Assembly (NCBI RefSeq): GCF_000876015.1
Contig: NZ_BBQM01000015.1
Span: 1-64,000 of the forward strand
Direction: 5' to 3'
Source: Cupriavidus basilensis
GTDB taxonomy: Bacteria > Pseudomonadota > Gammaproteobacteria > Burkholderiales > Burkholderiaceae
Length of the DNA stretch: 64,000 bases
Positions within the stretch are counted from its first letter, which is position 1; every line of letters begins with the position of its first letter. Below the pieces are notes generated by a model that saw only the letters and a program-made list of their open reading frames with translations, searched no databases and was not told the origin of the DNA. A program made the position numbers and the translations under genes. Below are positions 51,811 to 59,903 of this stretch, piece by piece.

Positions 51811-53085
51811 ATGAAGCGCTTTCGTGCCACCAGCATCGTGCTGGTGATGTTGTGCATCATGTATTTCATCACCTACCTGGACCGCGTCAACGTCAGCACC
51901 GCCGCGGCCGGCTTCGGCCAGGAGTTCCATCTCAACAAGACCGAGATCGGCCTGGTGTTCTCCGCCTTCGCCTATCCCTACCTCGTGTTCCAGATCATCG
52001 GCGGCTGGGTCAGCGACCGCTTCGGCGCGCGCCGCACGCTGATCGCGTGCGGCGTGCTGTGGGCCATCGCCACGCTGCTCACCGGCATGGCCGGCGGGCT
52101 GGTCTCGCTGCTGGCCGCGCGCCTGCTGCTGGGCCTCGGCGAAGGCGCGACCTTTCCCGCCGCCACCGCCGCGATGGCGCGCTGGGTGCCCAAGGACAAG
52201 CGCGGCTTCGCCCAGGGCATCACCCACGCCTGCGCGCGCGTCGGCAACGCGGTGGCGCCGGCGGCGGTGGTCGCCATCATGGCGGTCTACGGCTGGCGCG
52301 AATCGTTCTACCTCTGCGGCGCGATCAGCCTGGTCTGGGTGGCGCTGTGGGCGCTGACCTTCACCGAGCAGCCCAAGGACCATCCGCGCATCACGCCGGC
52401 CGAGCTCGAGACCCTGCCGGCGGCGCGCAGCAAGTCGCCCAACGTGCCGTGGCGCCGCCTGTTCCGGCGCATGGCGCCGGTGACGGTCGTCTACTTCTGC
52501 TACGGCTGGACGCTGTGGCTGTTCCTGAGCTGGATTCCGCAGTACTTCCTGCATAGCTACGACCTCGACCTGAAGAAGTCGGCGGTGTTCGCCTCCGCCG
52601 TGTTCTTCGCCGGCGTGCTCGGCGACACGCTCGGCGGCGTGGTGACCGACAAGCTCTACGAGCGCACCGGCAGCCTGAAGCGCGCGCGCAGCTGGATGGT
52701 GGCGGTCTGCATGCTGCTGACCATGATCTCGCTGCTGCCCATGCTGTTCACGCACCAGCTCTATGTCTCGATGGCCTGCCTGTCCGCCGGCTTCTTCTTC
52801 GCCGAGATGACCATCGGCCCGATGTGGGCGATCCCGATGGACATCGCGCCGGAATACTCCGGCACCGCCAGCGGCATGATGAACACCGGCTCGGCGCTGG
52901 CGGCGATCATCTCGCCGGTGCTGTCGGGCTACCTGATCGACCGCTTCGGCAGCTGGGAACTGCCCTTCATCGGCAGCATGCTGCTGATGGGCGTCGGCGT
53001 GGTGCTGGCCTTCCGCATGCAGCCCGAGAGCAAGTTCGAAGCCGATGCCGCCGGCGCGGCCAGTCCCACGCACCTGCATGCCTGA
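51811..53085 (+). CDS. MFS transporter, anion:cation symporter (ACS) type
   Basis: 424 residues with 12 predicted membrane helices. It has the ACS-family start YFITYLDRVNVSTAAAGFGQ, the GWVSDRFGARRTLIACGV loop between helices 2 and 3, and LLLGLGEGATFPAATAAMAR in helix 4. The closest type is the hexuronate/glucarate/phthalate carrier group, so an organic anion is the likely cargo. GGAGAC (51800-51805) precedes the ATG. Its end overlaps the likely start of the next gene. Confidence 0.87.
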   Translation: MKRFRATSIVLVMLCIMYFITYLDRVNVSTAAAGFGQEFHLNKTEIGLVFSAFAYPYLVFQIIGGWVSDRFGARRTLIACGVLWAIATLLTGMAGGLVSLLAARLLLGLGEGATFPAATAAMARWVPKDKRGFAQGITHACARVGNAVAPAAVVAIMAVYGWRESFYLCGAISLVWVALWALTFTEQPKDHPRITPAELETLPAARSKSPNVPWRRLFRRMAPVTVVYFCYGWTLWLFLSWIPQYFLHSYDLDLKKSAVFASAVFFAGVLGDTLGGVVTDKLYERTGSLKRARSWMVAVCMLLTMISLLPMLFTHQLYVSMACLSAGFFFAEMTIGPMWAIPMDIAPEYSGTASGMMNTGSALAAIISPVLSGYLIDRFGSWELPFIGSMLLMGVGVVLAFRMQPESKFEADAAGAASPTHLHA

Positions 53086-53884
53086 GCATCCCGCCATGCG
53101 TCATTCCGATCCCCAACTTCATCCCCAACCGCAGCAGGAACTGGCCCGCCTGCTCGCGCGCGCCGGCGGCGACGGTCTTCGCTTCGCCGATCTGCCGGCC
53201 GCGCTGCTGCCGCGGGACGCCGACGCGGCCTACGCCGTGCAGGCCGAAGTGCTGCGGCAGCGCGGCGCCGGCATCGGCGGCTGGAAGGTCGGCGCGAAGT
53301 CCGCCACCGGGCCGGTCCAGGGCGCGCCGCTGCCGGCCGACTGCGTGCATGCCAGCCCCGCCGCGTTGAAGTCGGGCAGCTTCCGCCGGCCCGGCCTGGA
53401 GCTGGAGATCGCGTTCCGCTTCGGGCGGGTCTTCGCGCCCCGCGCCGCGCCCTATGCCGACGAGGAAGTGCTGGACGGCATCGAATACATGGCCGCCGCC
53501 ATCGAAGTGGTGGCCAGCCGCTACCGCGAGTGGCCCGCGGTGGACAAGCTCGCGCAGCTGGCCGACCTGCAGAACCACGGCGCGCTGGTGGTCGGCGACT
53601 GCGTGCGCTACCAGCCCGGTTACCCGTTCCTGCATCCCGCGCTGTCCTTCACCTTCGGCGGCGCCGGGGTGGACGTGGTCGCCGGCGCGCCGGCCAATCC
53701 CGCCGGCGATCCGCGCCGCCTGCTGCCGTGGCTGGTGAACCACTGCACGGCGCGCGGCATCACGCTCGGCCATGGCACGCTGGTCACGACCGGCTCCTAC
53801 ACCGGCATGCATTTCCCGGCGCAGGCCGGCGTGGCGCTGGGCACCATCGCCGGGCTGCCGCCGGTCGCACTCACGCTCGGCTAG
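53078..53884 (+). CDS. Fumarylacetoacetase-fold 2-keto-4-pentenoate hydratase-like enzyme
   Basis: 268 residues from the ATG at 53078 overlapping the MFS gene. The ATG at 53096 would give 262 residues, and neither has a clear ribosome site. Family marks are AYAVQAEVLRQRGAGIGGWK (substrate and fold), RPGLELEIAFRFGRVFAPRA (metal-ligand Glu pair), DGIEYMAAAIEVVASRYREW and GTLVTTGSYTGMHFPAQAGV. These are features of hydratases and decarboxylases acting on 2-oxo-enoates (MhpD/HpaH/DmpE). No ring-cleavage gene is near, so the substrate is probably a 2-oxo acid formed by the aminotransferase or dehydrogenase of this set (inference). Confidence 0.82.
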   Translation: MPEHPAMRHSDPQLHPQPQQELARLLARAGGDGLRFADLPAALLPRDADAAYAVQAEVLRQRGAGIGGWKVGAKSATGPVQGAPLPADCVHASPAALKSGSFRRPGLELEIAFRFGRVFAPRAAPYADEEVLDGIEYMAAAIEVVASRYREWPAVDKLAQLADLQNHGALVVGDCVRYQPGYPFLHPALSFTFGGAGVDVVAGAPANPAGDPRRLLPWLVNHCTARGITLGHGTLVTTGSYTGMHFPAQAGVALGTIAGLPPVALTLG

Positions 53885-53923
53885 CCGGGCGCCGGATTCC
53901 ACAAGCCTCGACAAAAAAACGCC

Positions 53924-56900
53924 ATGAACCCCACGCCTTCCTCCCTGCTGGTCAAGCCGGTCCACCTCGTGCCGCCGCAACGCGGCGCGGCCTCGCCGCT
54001 GTCGGCGCGGCTGCGCAAGGCGCTGCGCGGCGACGTGCTGTTCGACCGCGCCAGCCGCGGCCGCTACGCCACCGATGCCTCGATCTACCAGATCACGCCG
54101 CTCGGCGTGGTGGTGCCGCGCGACCAGGCCGACCTGCTGGCGGCGCTGGAGATCGCGCGCGAGGAACGGCTGCCGGTGCTGGCGCGCGGCGCCGGCACCA
54201 GCCAGTGCGGCCAGACCGTGGGCGAGGCGCTGGTGATCGACAACAGCAAGTGGCTCAACAACGTGGTGGACTTCGACGCCGCGGCGCGCACCGTCACGGT
54301 GGAGCCGGGCATCGTGCTGGACCACCTCAATGCGTGGCTCAAGCCGCACGGCTTGTGGTTCCCGGTGGACGTCTCCACCGGGGCGCAGTGCACCATCGGC
54401 GGCATGGCCGGCAACAACTCATGCGGCTCGCGCTCGATCGAGTACGGCAACATGGTCCACAACGTGCTGGCCATCGACGCCATCCTGGCCGACGGCAGCC
54501 AGTGCCATTTCGGCTCGCTCGCGCATGCGGCCGAAGGCGGCCGCGTGGCGGGCATCCTGGCGGACCTGCGCCGCATCGCCACGCGCGAGCGCGGCGAGAT
54601 CGCCGAGCGTATGCCCAAGGTGCTGCGCCGCGTGGCGGGCTACAACATCGACATCTTCGATTGCCAGAATCCGCGCGCCTACACCGACGACGGCCACGCC
54701 AACCTGTCGCACATCCTGGTCGGCTCCGAGGGCACGCTGGCCTACAGCCGCCAGTTGACGCTCAAGCTGGCGCCGCTGCCGGCGCACAAGGTGCTGGGCG
54801 TGGTGAACTTCCCCACGTTCTACCAGGCGATGGACATGACCCGGCACATCGTCAAGCTCGGGCCGGTGGCGGTGGAGCTGGTCGACCGCACCATGATCGA
54901 CCTGTCGATGGAGAACCCCGCCTTCCGCCCCGTCATCGAGCGGGCGCTGAGCGGCGACCCGCAGGCCATCCTGCTGGTCGAGTTCGCCGGCGAGGAGCAC
55001 GCCGCGCTGCTGGCCCGGCTCGACGCGCTGGCCGAGCTGATGGGCGACCTGGGCTTGCCCGGCGCGGTGGTGAAGATGCCGGAAGCGGGCGCGCAGAAGG
55101 CGCTGTGGGACGTGCGCAAGGCCGGTCTGAACATCATGATGAGCATGAAGGGCGACGGCAAGCCGGTCTCCTTCATCGAGGACTGCGCGGTGCCGCTGGA
55201 ACACCTGGCCGAATACACCCGCCGGCTCACCGAGGTGTTCCACAAGCACGAGACCGAAGGCACCTGGTATGCCCACGCCAGCGTGGGCACGCTGCACGTG
55301 CGGCCCATCCTGGACATGCGCCGCGACGGCGCGGTGCGCATGCGCGAGATCGCCGAGGAGGCTGCGGCGCTGGTGCGCGAGTACAAGGGCGCGTACTCCG
55401 GCGAGCACGGCGACGGCCTGTGCCGCGGCGAATGGGTGGCGTGGCAGTACGGCCCGCGCATCAACGCCGCGTTCGGCGAGATCAAGGCGCTGTTCGACCC
55501 GGACAACCGCTTCAACCCGGACAAGATCGTGCGCCCGCCGCGCATGGACGCGCGCGAGAACTTCCGCTTCGCGCCCGGCTACGCGGCGCTGCCGCTCACG
55601 CCCGCGCTCGACTGGTCGGCATGGAACGTCACGCGCGACCCGCTCACCGGCGCCGAGAGCGCGCCCGGCACCGGCACCGACCGCGCCGGCGGGCTGGCGG
55701 CCGCGGTGGAGATGTGCAACAACAACGGCCATTGCCGCAAGTTCGACGCGGGCACCATGTGCCCGAGCTACCGCGTCACGCGCGACGAGCAGCACGTCAC
55801 GCGCGGGCGCGCCAACACGCTGCGGCTGGCGGTCTCCGGCCAGCTCGGCGACGACGGCCTGGCCAGCGCCGAGGTCAAGGAAGCGCTGGACCTGTGCGTG
55901 TCGTGCAAGGGCTGCAAGCGCGACTGCCCGACCGGCATCGACATGGCGCGCTTCAAGATCGAAGCGCGCCAGGCGTGGTCGCGGCGGCACGGCACCAGCC
56001 TGCGCGAGCGCATGGTGGCGTACATGCCGCGCTACGCGCCGCTGGCCAGCCGGCTGGCGCCGCTGCTCGCGCTGGCCGATGGCATTCCCGGCATCTCCGG
56101 CCTGGTCAAGCGCGCGCTCGGCTTCGCGCCGCAGCGCTCGCTGCCGCGCTTGCGGACTTCGTTCCTGTCGACGGCGCGGACGACAAGCACCGGGGGCAAG
56201 GACGCGCCCGCGCGCGAAGTCCTGCTGTTCGTCGACACCTTCAACAACTACATGGAGCCGGACAACGCGCGCGCGGCGCAGCAGGTGCTGGAAGCCGCGG
56301 GCTACACCGTGCATTTCAACGTCCGCGCGGGCGAGCGTCCGCTGTGCTGCGGCCGCACCTTCCTCGCCGCCGGGCTGGTGGACGAGGCCAAGGCGGAAGC
56401 GCGGCGCCTGCTGGACACGCTCAAGCCCTACGTGGAGCGCGGCGTGCCGGTGGTCGGGCTGGAGCCGTCCTGCCTGCTGTCGCTGCGCGACGAGTTCCTC
56501 GGCTACGGCTATGGCGAGGAAGCCGCGAAGCTGGCGTCGCAAGCCTTCCTGTTCGAGGAATTCCTCGTGCGCGAGCACCGCGCGGGGCGGCTCGCGCTCG
56601 ACCTCGGCGCGCTGCCGGCCAGCGAGGCGGTAGTGCACGGCCACTGCCACCAGAAAGCGTTCGATGCCTTCACGCCGGTGCAGACCGTGCTCGGCTGGAT
56701 TCCCGGCCTCAAGGTGTCGCCGGTCGAATCGTCATGCTGCGGCATGGCGGGCAGCTTCGGCTACGAGGCCGAGCATTACGACGCCTCCACGGCGATGGCC
56801 GAACTCTCGCTGCTGCCCGCGGTGCGCAAGCGCGCGGCGGACGCGCTGGTGGTGGCCGACGGCACCAGTTGCCGCCACCAGATCCACGACGGCGCGCAGG

Positions 56901-56953
56901 CCGAGGCGCTGCACGTGGCGCGGGTGCTGGCGATGGCGCTCAGGCAGAGCTGA
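53924..56953 (+). CDS. FAD-binding and Fe-S oxidoreductase, D-2-hydroxyglutarate dehydrogenase/YdiJ-like
   Basis: 1009 residues, three modules. An N-terminal PCMH-type FAD domain (about 30-480) has LPVLARGAGTSQCGQTVGEA, STGAQCTIGGMAGNNSCGSR and DILVGSEGTLAYSRQL-like segments. A ferredoxin-like region (about 590-680) has CNNNGHCRKFDAGTMCPSYR and a full CVSCKGCKRDCPTG cluster motif. A C-terminal CCG domain pair (about 740-1000) has ERPLCCGRTFLAAGL and VESSCCGMAGSFGYE. This is the architecture of membrane-associated D-2-hydroxyacid dehydrogenases. It would oxidise a D-2-hydroxy acid to the 2-oxo acid and pass electrons to a quinone or cytochrome. It is the last gene of the GntR-controlled set. 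Only weak ribosome signals precede the ATG. Confidence 0.85.
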   Translation: MNPTPSSLLVKPVHLVPPQRGAASPLSARLRKALRGDVLFDRASRGRYATDASIYQITPLGVVVPRDQADLLAALEIAREERLPVLARGAGTSQCGQTVGEALVIDNSKWLNNVVDFDAAARTVTVEPGIVLDHLNAWLKPHGLWFPVDVSTGAQCTIGGMAGNNSCGSRSIEYGNMVHNVLAIDAILADGSQCHFGSLAHAAEGGRVAGILADLRRIATRERGEIAERMPKVLRRVAGYNIDIFDCQNPRAYTDDGHANLSHILVGSEGTLAYSRQLTLKLAPLPAHKVLGVVNFPTFYQAMDMTRHIVKLGPVAVELVDRTMIDLSMENPAFRPVIERALSGDPQAILLVEFAGEEHAALLARLDALAELMGDLGLPGAVVKMPEAGAQKALWDVRKAGLNIMMSMKGDGKPVSFIEDCAVPLEHLAEYTRRLTEVFHKHETEGTWYAHASVGTLHVRPILDMRRDGAVRMREIAEEAAALVREYKGAYSGEHGDGLCRGEWVAWQYGPRINAAFGEIKALFDPDNRFNPDKIVRPPRMDARENFRFAPGYAALPLTPALDWSAWNVTRDPLTGAESAPGTGTDRAGGLAAAVEMCNNNGHCRKFDAGTMCPSYRVTRDEQHVTRGRANTLRLAVSGQLGDDGLASAEVKEALDLCVSCKGCKRDCPTGIDMARFKIEARQAWSRRHGTSLRERMVAYMPRYAPLASRLAPLLALADGIPGISGLVKRALGFAPQRSLPRLRTSFLSTARTTSTGGKDAPAREVLLFVDTFNNYMEPDNARAAQQVLEAAGYTVHFNVRAGERPLCCGRTFLAAGLVDEAKAEARRLLDTLKPYVERGVPVVGLEPSCLLSLRDEFLGYGYGEEAAKLASQAFLFEEFLVREHRAGRLALDLGALPASEAVVHGHCHQKAFDAFTPVQTVLGWIPGLKVSPVESSCCGMAGSFGYEAEHYDASTAMAELSLLPAVRKRAADALVVADGTSCRHQIHDGAQAEALHVARVLAMALRQS

Positions 56954-57052
56954 GGCGCGAGGCGGGGGCGTGCCCGGGCAAATTTGTCCCAGCGACCGGC
57001 AGACCGTTCATCCACAGGTGCAGGCGGCGGTGACGCGGTGCGCGCGCCATGC

Positions 57053-57529
57053 CTACCATTGCTCGCGCCTGGAGACGACAGGCTTGGGCTGCTTGGACTG
57101 TTCAGGCGCGCTGTCCGAATCCTGCCTGGCCGGTTTGCGTTTCGTGGCGGCCGGGCGTTTCGCGGAGGCGGATGCGCCGGCCTCGGGTTGCTTGCGGGTG
57201 GCCGTGGGCGCTGCGTACCGGGCGGCGGCCTCCTGCACGTGCCTGGCCGCAGGGGGGGAGGACTGGTCGCCGGAAAACCAGGTGTTGGTCGGGCTCTGCC
57301 GTTGGGTTGTCGCGTCTTCCGCCCCGAGCGTCATCTGGACGCCGAGCACCGACAGCACGCGCAGAAAGCGCGCGAGGCTGACTACCTGCGGATTTGCCTC
57401 GAGGCGCGCATAGGTCTGCTGCGTGATGCCGAGCCGAGCCGCCAGCTCGGCCTGCGTCATGCCGGCCGCGCGGCGGAAGGCCTTGAGCGTGGGTGCCAGC
57501 TGGTCGACGGTCTGGATCGGGTAGTTCAC
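57053..57529 (-). CDS. Orphan HipB-like XRE-family regulator with a basic tail
   Basis: 158 residues. The XRE helix-turn-helix spans about 8-62 (LAPTLKAFRRAAGMTQAELA then ARLGITQQTYARLEANPQVV and LARFLRVLSVLGVQMTLG), closely of the HipB/Y4mF antitoxin type. Residues 75-158 form an unusual Ala/Lys/Pro/Ser-rich, basic, probably disordered tail. No hipA-like kinase gene lies on either side: downstream is the convergent dehydrogenase, upstream the operator region. Two CTGT...ACAG inverted repeats upstream suggest autorepression. Confidence 0.8.
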   Translation of the reverse strand: MNYPIQTVDQLAPTLKAFRRAAGMTQAELAARLGITQQTYARLEANPQVVSLARFLRVLSVLGVQMTLGAEDATTQRQSPTNTWFSGDQSSPPAARHVQEAAARYAAPTATRKQPEAGASASAKRPAATKRKPARQDSDSAPEQSKQPKPVVSRREQW

Positions 57530-57563
57530 GGCGGTCTTCCGGTGCGTGCCTTGAATACAGAGT

Positions 57564-57592
57564 ATAGGCTGTTTTTCAAAAATACAGTCTAT
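57564..57592. promoter_or_regulatory. Operator-like inverted repeat O1 upstream of the HipB-like gene
   Basis: ATAGGCTGT (57564-57572) and ACAGTCTAT (57584-57592) match at 8 of 9 positions with an 11-base AT-rich centre. It lies 35 bases upstream of the regulator ATG. The CTGT/ACAG core is shared with O2. Confidence 0.5.
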
Positions 57593-57621
57593 GAAGTGTA
57601 TTTCTTGAAAAGAACATTATA

Positions 57622-57648
57622 TAAGCTGTAATCAAGAGATACAGCTTA
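57622..57648. promoter_or_regulatory. Operator-like inverted repeat O2 upstream of the HipB-like gene
   Basis: TAAGCTGTA (57622-57630) and TACAGCTTA (57640-57648) are perfect 9-bp arms around 9 bases. Centre-to-centre distance to O1 is about 57 bases, and single ATACAG half-sites also occur at 57555-57560 and 57582-57587. Confidence 0.55.
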
Positions 57649-57954
57649 AAGGTTGTAACGCTTGGCCGTGCCACCTGCCGGCAGCTTGGCAGGTTTCGCG
57701 CGTCATTGCATTTCCGGGCCGGCTCCGAGGTCTGCCCCACCGGGTTTGACGCGCTCGCGCCGCTGCCCGCATGGCGAGACCGCTGCGCGTTTCCGTCGGT
57801 GCCGGCTGAGGCTCGGCCAGGCGCGCGCGGCCCGGCGATTCTTGCGCCGCGGTCAAGTCTCTTCTGCGCGGCGGCGGGTGTTTCCCGCCGCGGCTTGCCC
57901 GGATACTCCTGCCATGTGCAAAAGCCGGGGCTTGCCCGGCATGAGGAGTTTCCC

Positions 57955-58857
57955 ATGCAGATCTTCATCACCGGCGCCGCCGGCTTCATCGGCGGTTCGG
58001 TCGCGGCGCGGCTGCTGGCCGACGGCCACACCGTGCGCGGTCTCGTGCGCAACCCGGCCCAGGCCGACGCGCTGGTCCGCCTCGGCATCGTGCCGGTGGC
58101 CGGCACGCTCGACGACGCGGCCCTGCTGACGCGCGAGGCCGCGCAGGCCGACGCCGTCATCAACACCGCCAGCAGCGACCACCGCGGCGCCGTGGAGGCG
58201 CTGCTGGCCGGCCTGCGCGGCAGCGGCAAGCCCTTCCTGCACACCAGCGGCTCCAGCGTGATCGGCGACGACGTGGGCGGCGACGTGCTGTCCGCGCGCA
58301 TCTTCGACGAAGACACGCCGCTGGTGGTGGAAGCGGACAAGCAGGCCCGCCACGCCATCGACGAGATGGTGCTGGCCGCGGCCGCCGACGGCGTGCGCGG
58401 CATCGTGCTGTGCAACAGCATGATCTACGGCACCGGCGCCGGGCTGCACGCCGACAGCGTGCAGATCCCGCCGCTGGTGGCGCAGGCCCGCGAGAGCGGG
58501 GTGGTGCGCATCGTCGGCAGCGGCGTGAACCGCTGGTCCAACGTGCACATCGCCGACGTGGTGGCGCTCTACGCGCGGGCGCTGGAGCACGCGCCGGCCG
58601 GCGCCTTCTACTTCGTCGAGAACGGCGAGGCGTCCTACGCCGAGATCGGCGCCGCCATCGCGCGCCGCCTCGGGCTCGGCCCGGCGCAGTCCTGGACCGT
58701 GGCGCAGGCCGCGCCGGTGTGGGGCGAGGGCGCCGCGCGCTATTCCTTCGGCTCCAACAGCCGCGTGCGCGCCCGCCGCGCGCGCACCGAGCTCGGCTGG
58801 CGGCCCGCGCACGACTCCGTCACCGGCTGGATCGAACACGACATGCCGGTGGACTGA
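57955..58857 (+). CDS. NAD-dependent epimerase/dehydratase family reductase (extended SDR)
   Basis: 300 residues. The Rossmann start MQIFITGAAGFIGGSVAARL carries the GxxGxxG nucleotide motif, followed by GHTVRGLVRNPAQADALVRL. Middle segments LHTSGSSVIGDD and RGIVLCNSMIYGTGAGLHAD fit atypical or extended SDRs, where the usual YxxxK tyrosine is displaced. RWSNVHIADVVALYARALEH is the conserved family C-terminal block. ATGAGGAG (57941-57948) is a good ribosome site. It probably reduces a small carbonyl compound. It lies 84 bases before dkgB and may be co-transcribed. Confidence 0.85.
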   Translation: MQIFITGAAGFIGGSVAARLLADGHTVRGLVRNPAQADALVRLGIVPVAGTLDDAALLTREAAQADAVINTASSDHRGAVEALLAGLRGSGKPFLHTSGSSVIGDDVGGDVLSARIFDEDTPLVVEADKQARHAIDEMVLAAAADGVRGIVLCNSMIYGTGAGLHADSVQIPPLVAQARESGVVRIVGSGVNRWSNVHIADVVALYARALEHAPAGAFYFVENGEASYAEIGAAIARRLGLGPAQSWTVAQAAPVWGEGAARYSFGSNSRVRARRARTELGWRPAHDSVTGWIEHDMPVD

Positions 58858-58941
58858 GCCAGCGCGCTTGCCCGCCACCCCCCGATCTCCGGCCGGGCCG
58901 CCGTCAGCCCCGGCCGCCACTTACCTGACAAAGGAACGAAC

Positions 58942-59745
58942 ATGAGCATTCCCGCACTCGGCCTCGGCACTTTCCGCCTGCAAGGCCAGGCCGCCATCGA
59001 CTCCGTGCGCAACGGCCTCGAGGTTGGCTACCGCGCCATCGACACCGCGCAGATCTACGGCAACGAAGCCGAAGTCGGCACGGCCATCGCCGCCAGCGGC
59101 GTGGCCCGCGCCGACCTGTTCCTCACCACCAAGATCTGGATCGAGAACCTCTCGCGCGGCAAGCTGGTGCCCAGCCTCAAGGACAGCCTCGCCAAGCTGC
59201 GCACCGACCACGTCGACCTGACCCTGATCCACTGGCCCTCGCCCGGCGGCGCGGTGCCGGTGGCCGAGTTCATGGGCGCGCTGGCCGAGGCCCGCGAGCA
59301 GGGCCTCACGCGGCAGATCGGCGTGTCCAACTTCACCATCGCGCTGATGCGCGAGGCCATCGACGCCGTTGGCGCCGGCGCGATCGCCACCAACCAGATC
59401 GAGCTGCATCCGTTCCTGCAGAACCGCAAGGTGGCCGAGTTCGCCCGCAGCCAGGGCATCCACATCACGTCCTACATGACGCTCGGCTACGGCAGCGTGC
59501 TGCAGGACCCGGTGATCGGGCGGATCGCCGCGCGCCTGTCCGCCACGCCCGCGCAGGTGGTGCTGGCCTGGGCCATGCAGCTCGGTTATGCGGTGATTCC
59601 GTCGTCCACCAGGCGCGCCAACCTCGAAAGCAACCTCGGCGCGCTGGCCGTGCGGCTGAACGATGCGGACATGGCCGCCATCGCCGCGCTGGATCGCGGC
59701 GGGCGCTTGACCAGTCCGGAGGGGCTGGCGCCGGTCTGGGATTGA
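58942..59745 (+). CDS. dkgB: 2,5-diketo-D-gluconate reductase B (aldo/keto reductase)
   Basis: 267 residues, identical in length to E. coli DkgB and very similar along it ([122 protein letters not shown]). The AKR tetrad is D34, Y39, K64 and H97. It is an NADPH-dependent reductase of 2,5-diketogluconate, methylglyoxal and related carbonyls. AAAGGAA (58930-58936) precedes the ATG. A clear terminator follows. Confidence 0.93.
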   Translation: MSIPALGLGTFRLQGQAAIDSVRNGLEVGYRAIDTAQIYGNEAEVGTAIAASGVARADLFLTTKIWIENLSRGKLVPSLKDSLAKLRTDHVDLTLIHWPSPGGAVPVAEFMGALAEAREQGLTRQIGVSNFTIALMREAIDAVGAGAIATNQIELHPFLQNRKVAEFARSQGIHITSYMTLGYGSVLQDPVIGRIAARLSATPAQVVLAWAMQLGYAVIPSSTRRANLESNLGALAVRLNDADMAAIAALDRGGRLTSPEGLAPVWD

Positions 59746-59787
59746 GGGGAGCAACCCGTTGGCAAGTCGGGGGTTGCATGCAGCCTG

Positions 59788-59815
59788 AAGCCCGGTCGGA
59801 TGACCGGGTTTCTTG
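59788..59815 (+). terminator. Intrinsic terminator after dkgB
   Basis: Stem CCCGGTC (59791-59797) and GACCGGG (59802-59808) with loop GGAT, extendable by AAG/TTT pairs, followed by TTTCTTG. It lies 43 bases after the dkgB stop. Confidence 0.75.
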
Positions 59816-59903
59816 TCGCCGCGAAAAGCCCTGACTGCCGGATGGCCGACCGAACCGCGTCCGATCCGCCGCCGACGTCCGATACGTGACGATGGCCGGG
59901 GGC

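Larger units (their letters stand above)
57530..57954. other. 425-base noncoding stretch between the HipB-like gene and the epimerase gene
   Basis: I see no gene here. The first 125 bases are strikingly AT-rich for this genome and hold two inverted repeats (separate entries). Further on are a hairpin with ACCTGCC/GGCAGGT arms (57673-57679 and 57688-57694, followed by TTTCGCG) and a small GCCGGG/CCCGGC stem (57924-57940) just before the epimerase ribosome site. The middle is ordinary GC-rich sequence without visible structure. Confidence 0.6.

Noticed and set aside
53530..57033. A 1167-codon open frame overlapping the hydratase and YdiJ-like genes in another + frame
   Set aside because: No family similarity and Arg/Gly/Ala-biased composition; the alternative frame encodes full-length recognisable enzymes.
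56954..57955. A HipA toxin partner for the HipB-like gene
   Set aside because: No kinase-like frame on either strand; the flanks are the dehydrogenase end and a noncoding operator region.
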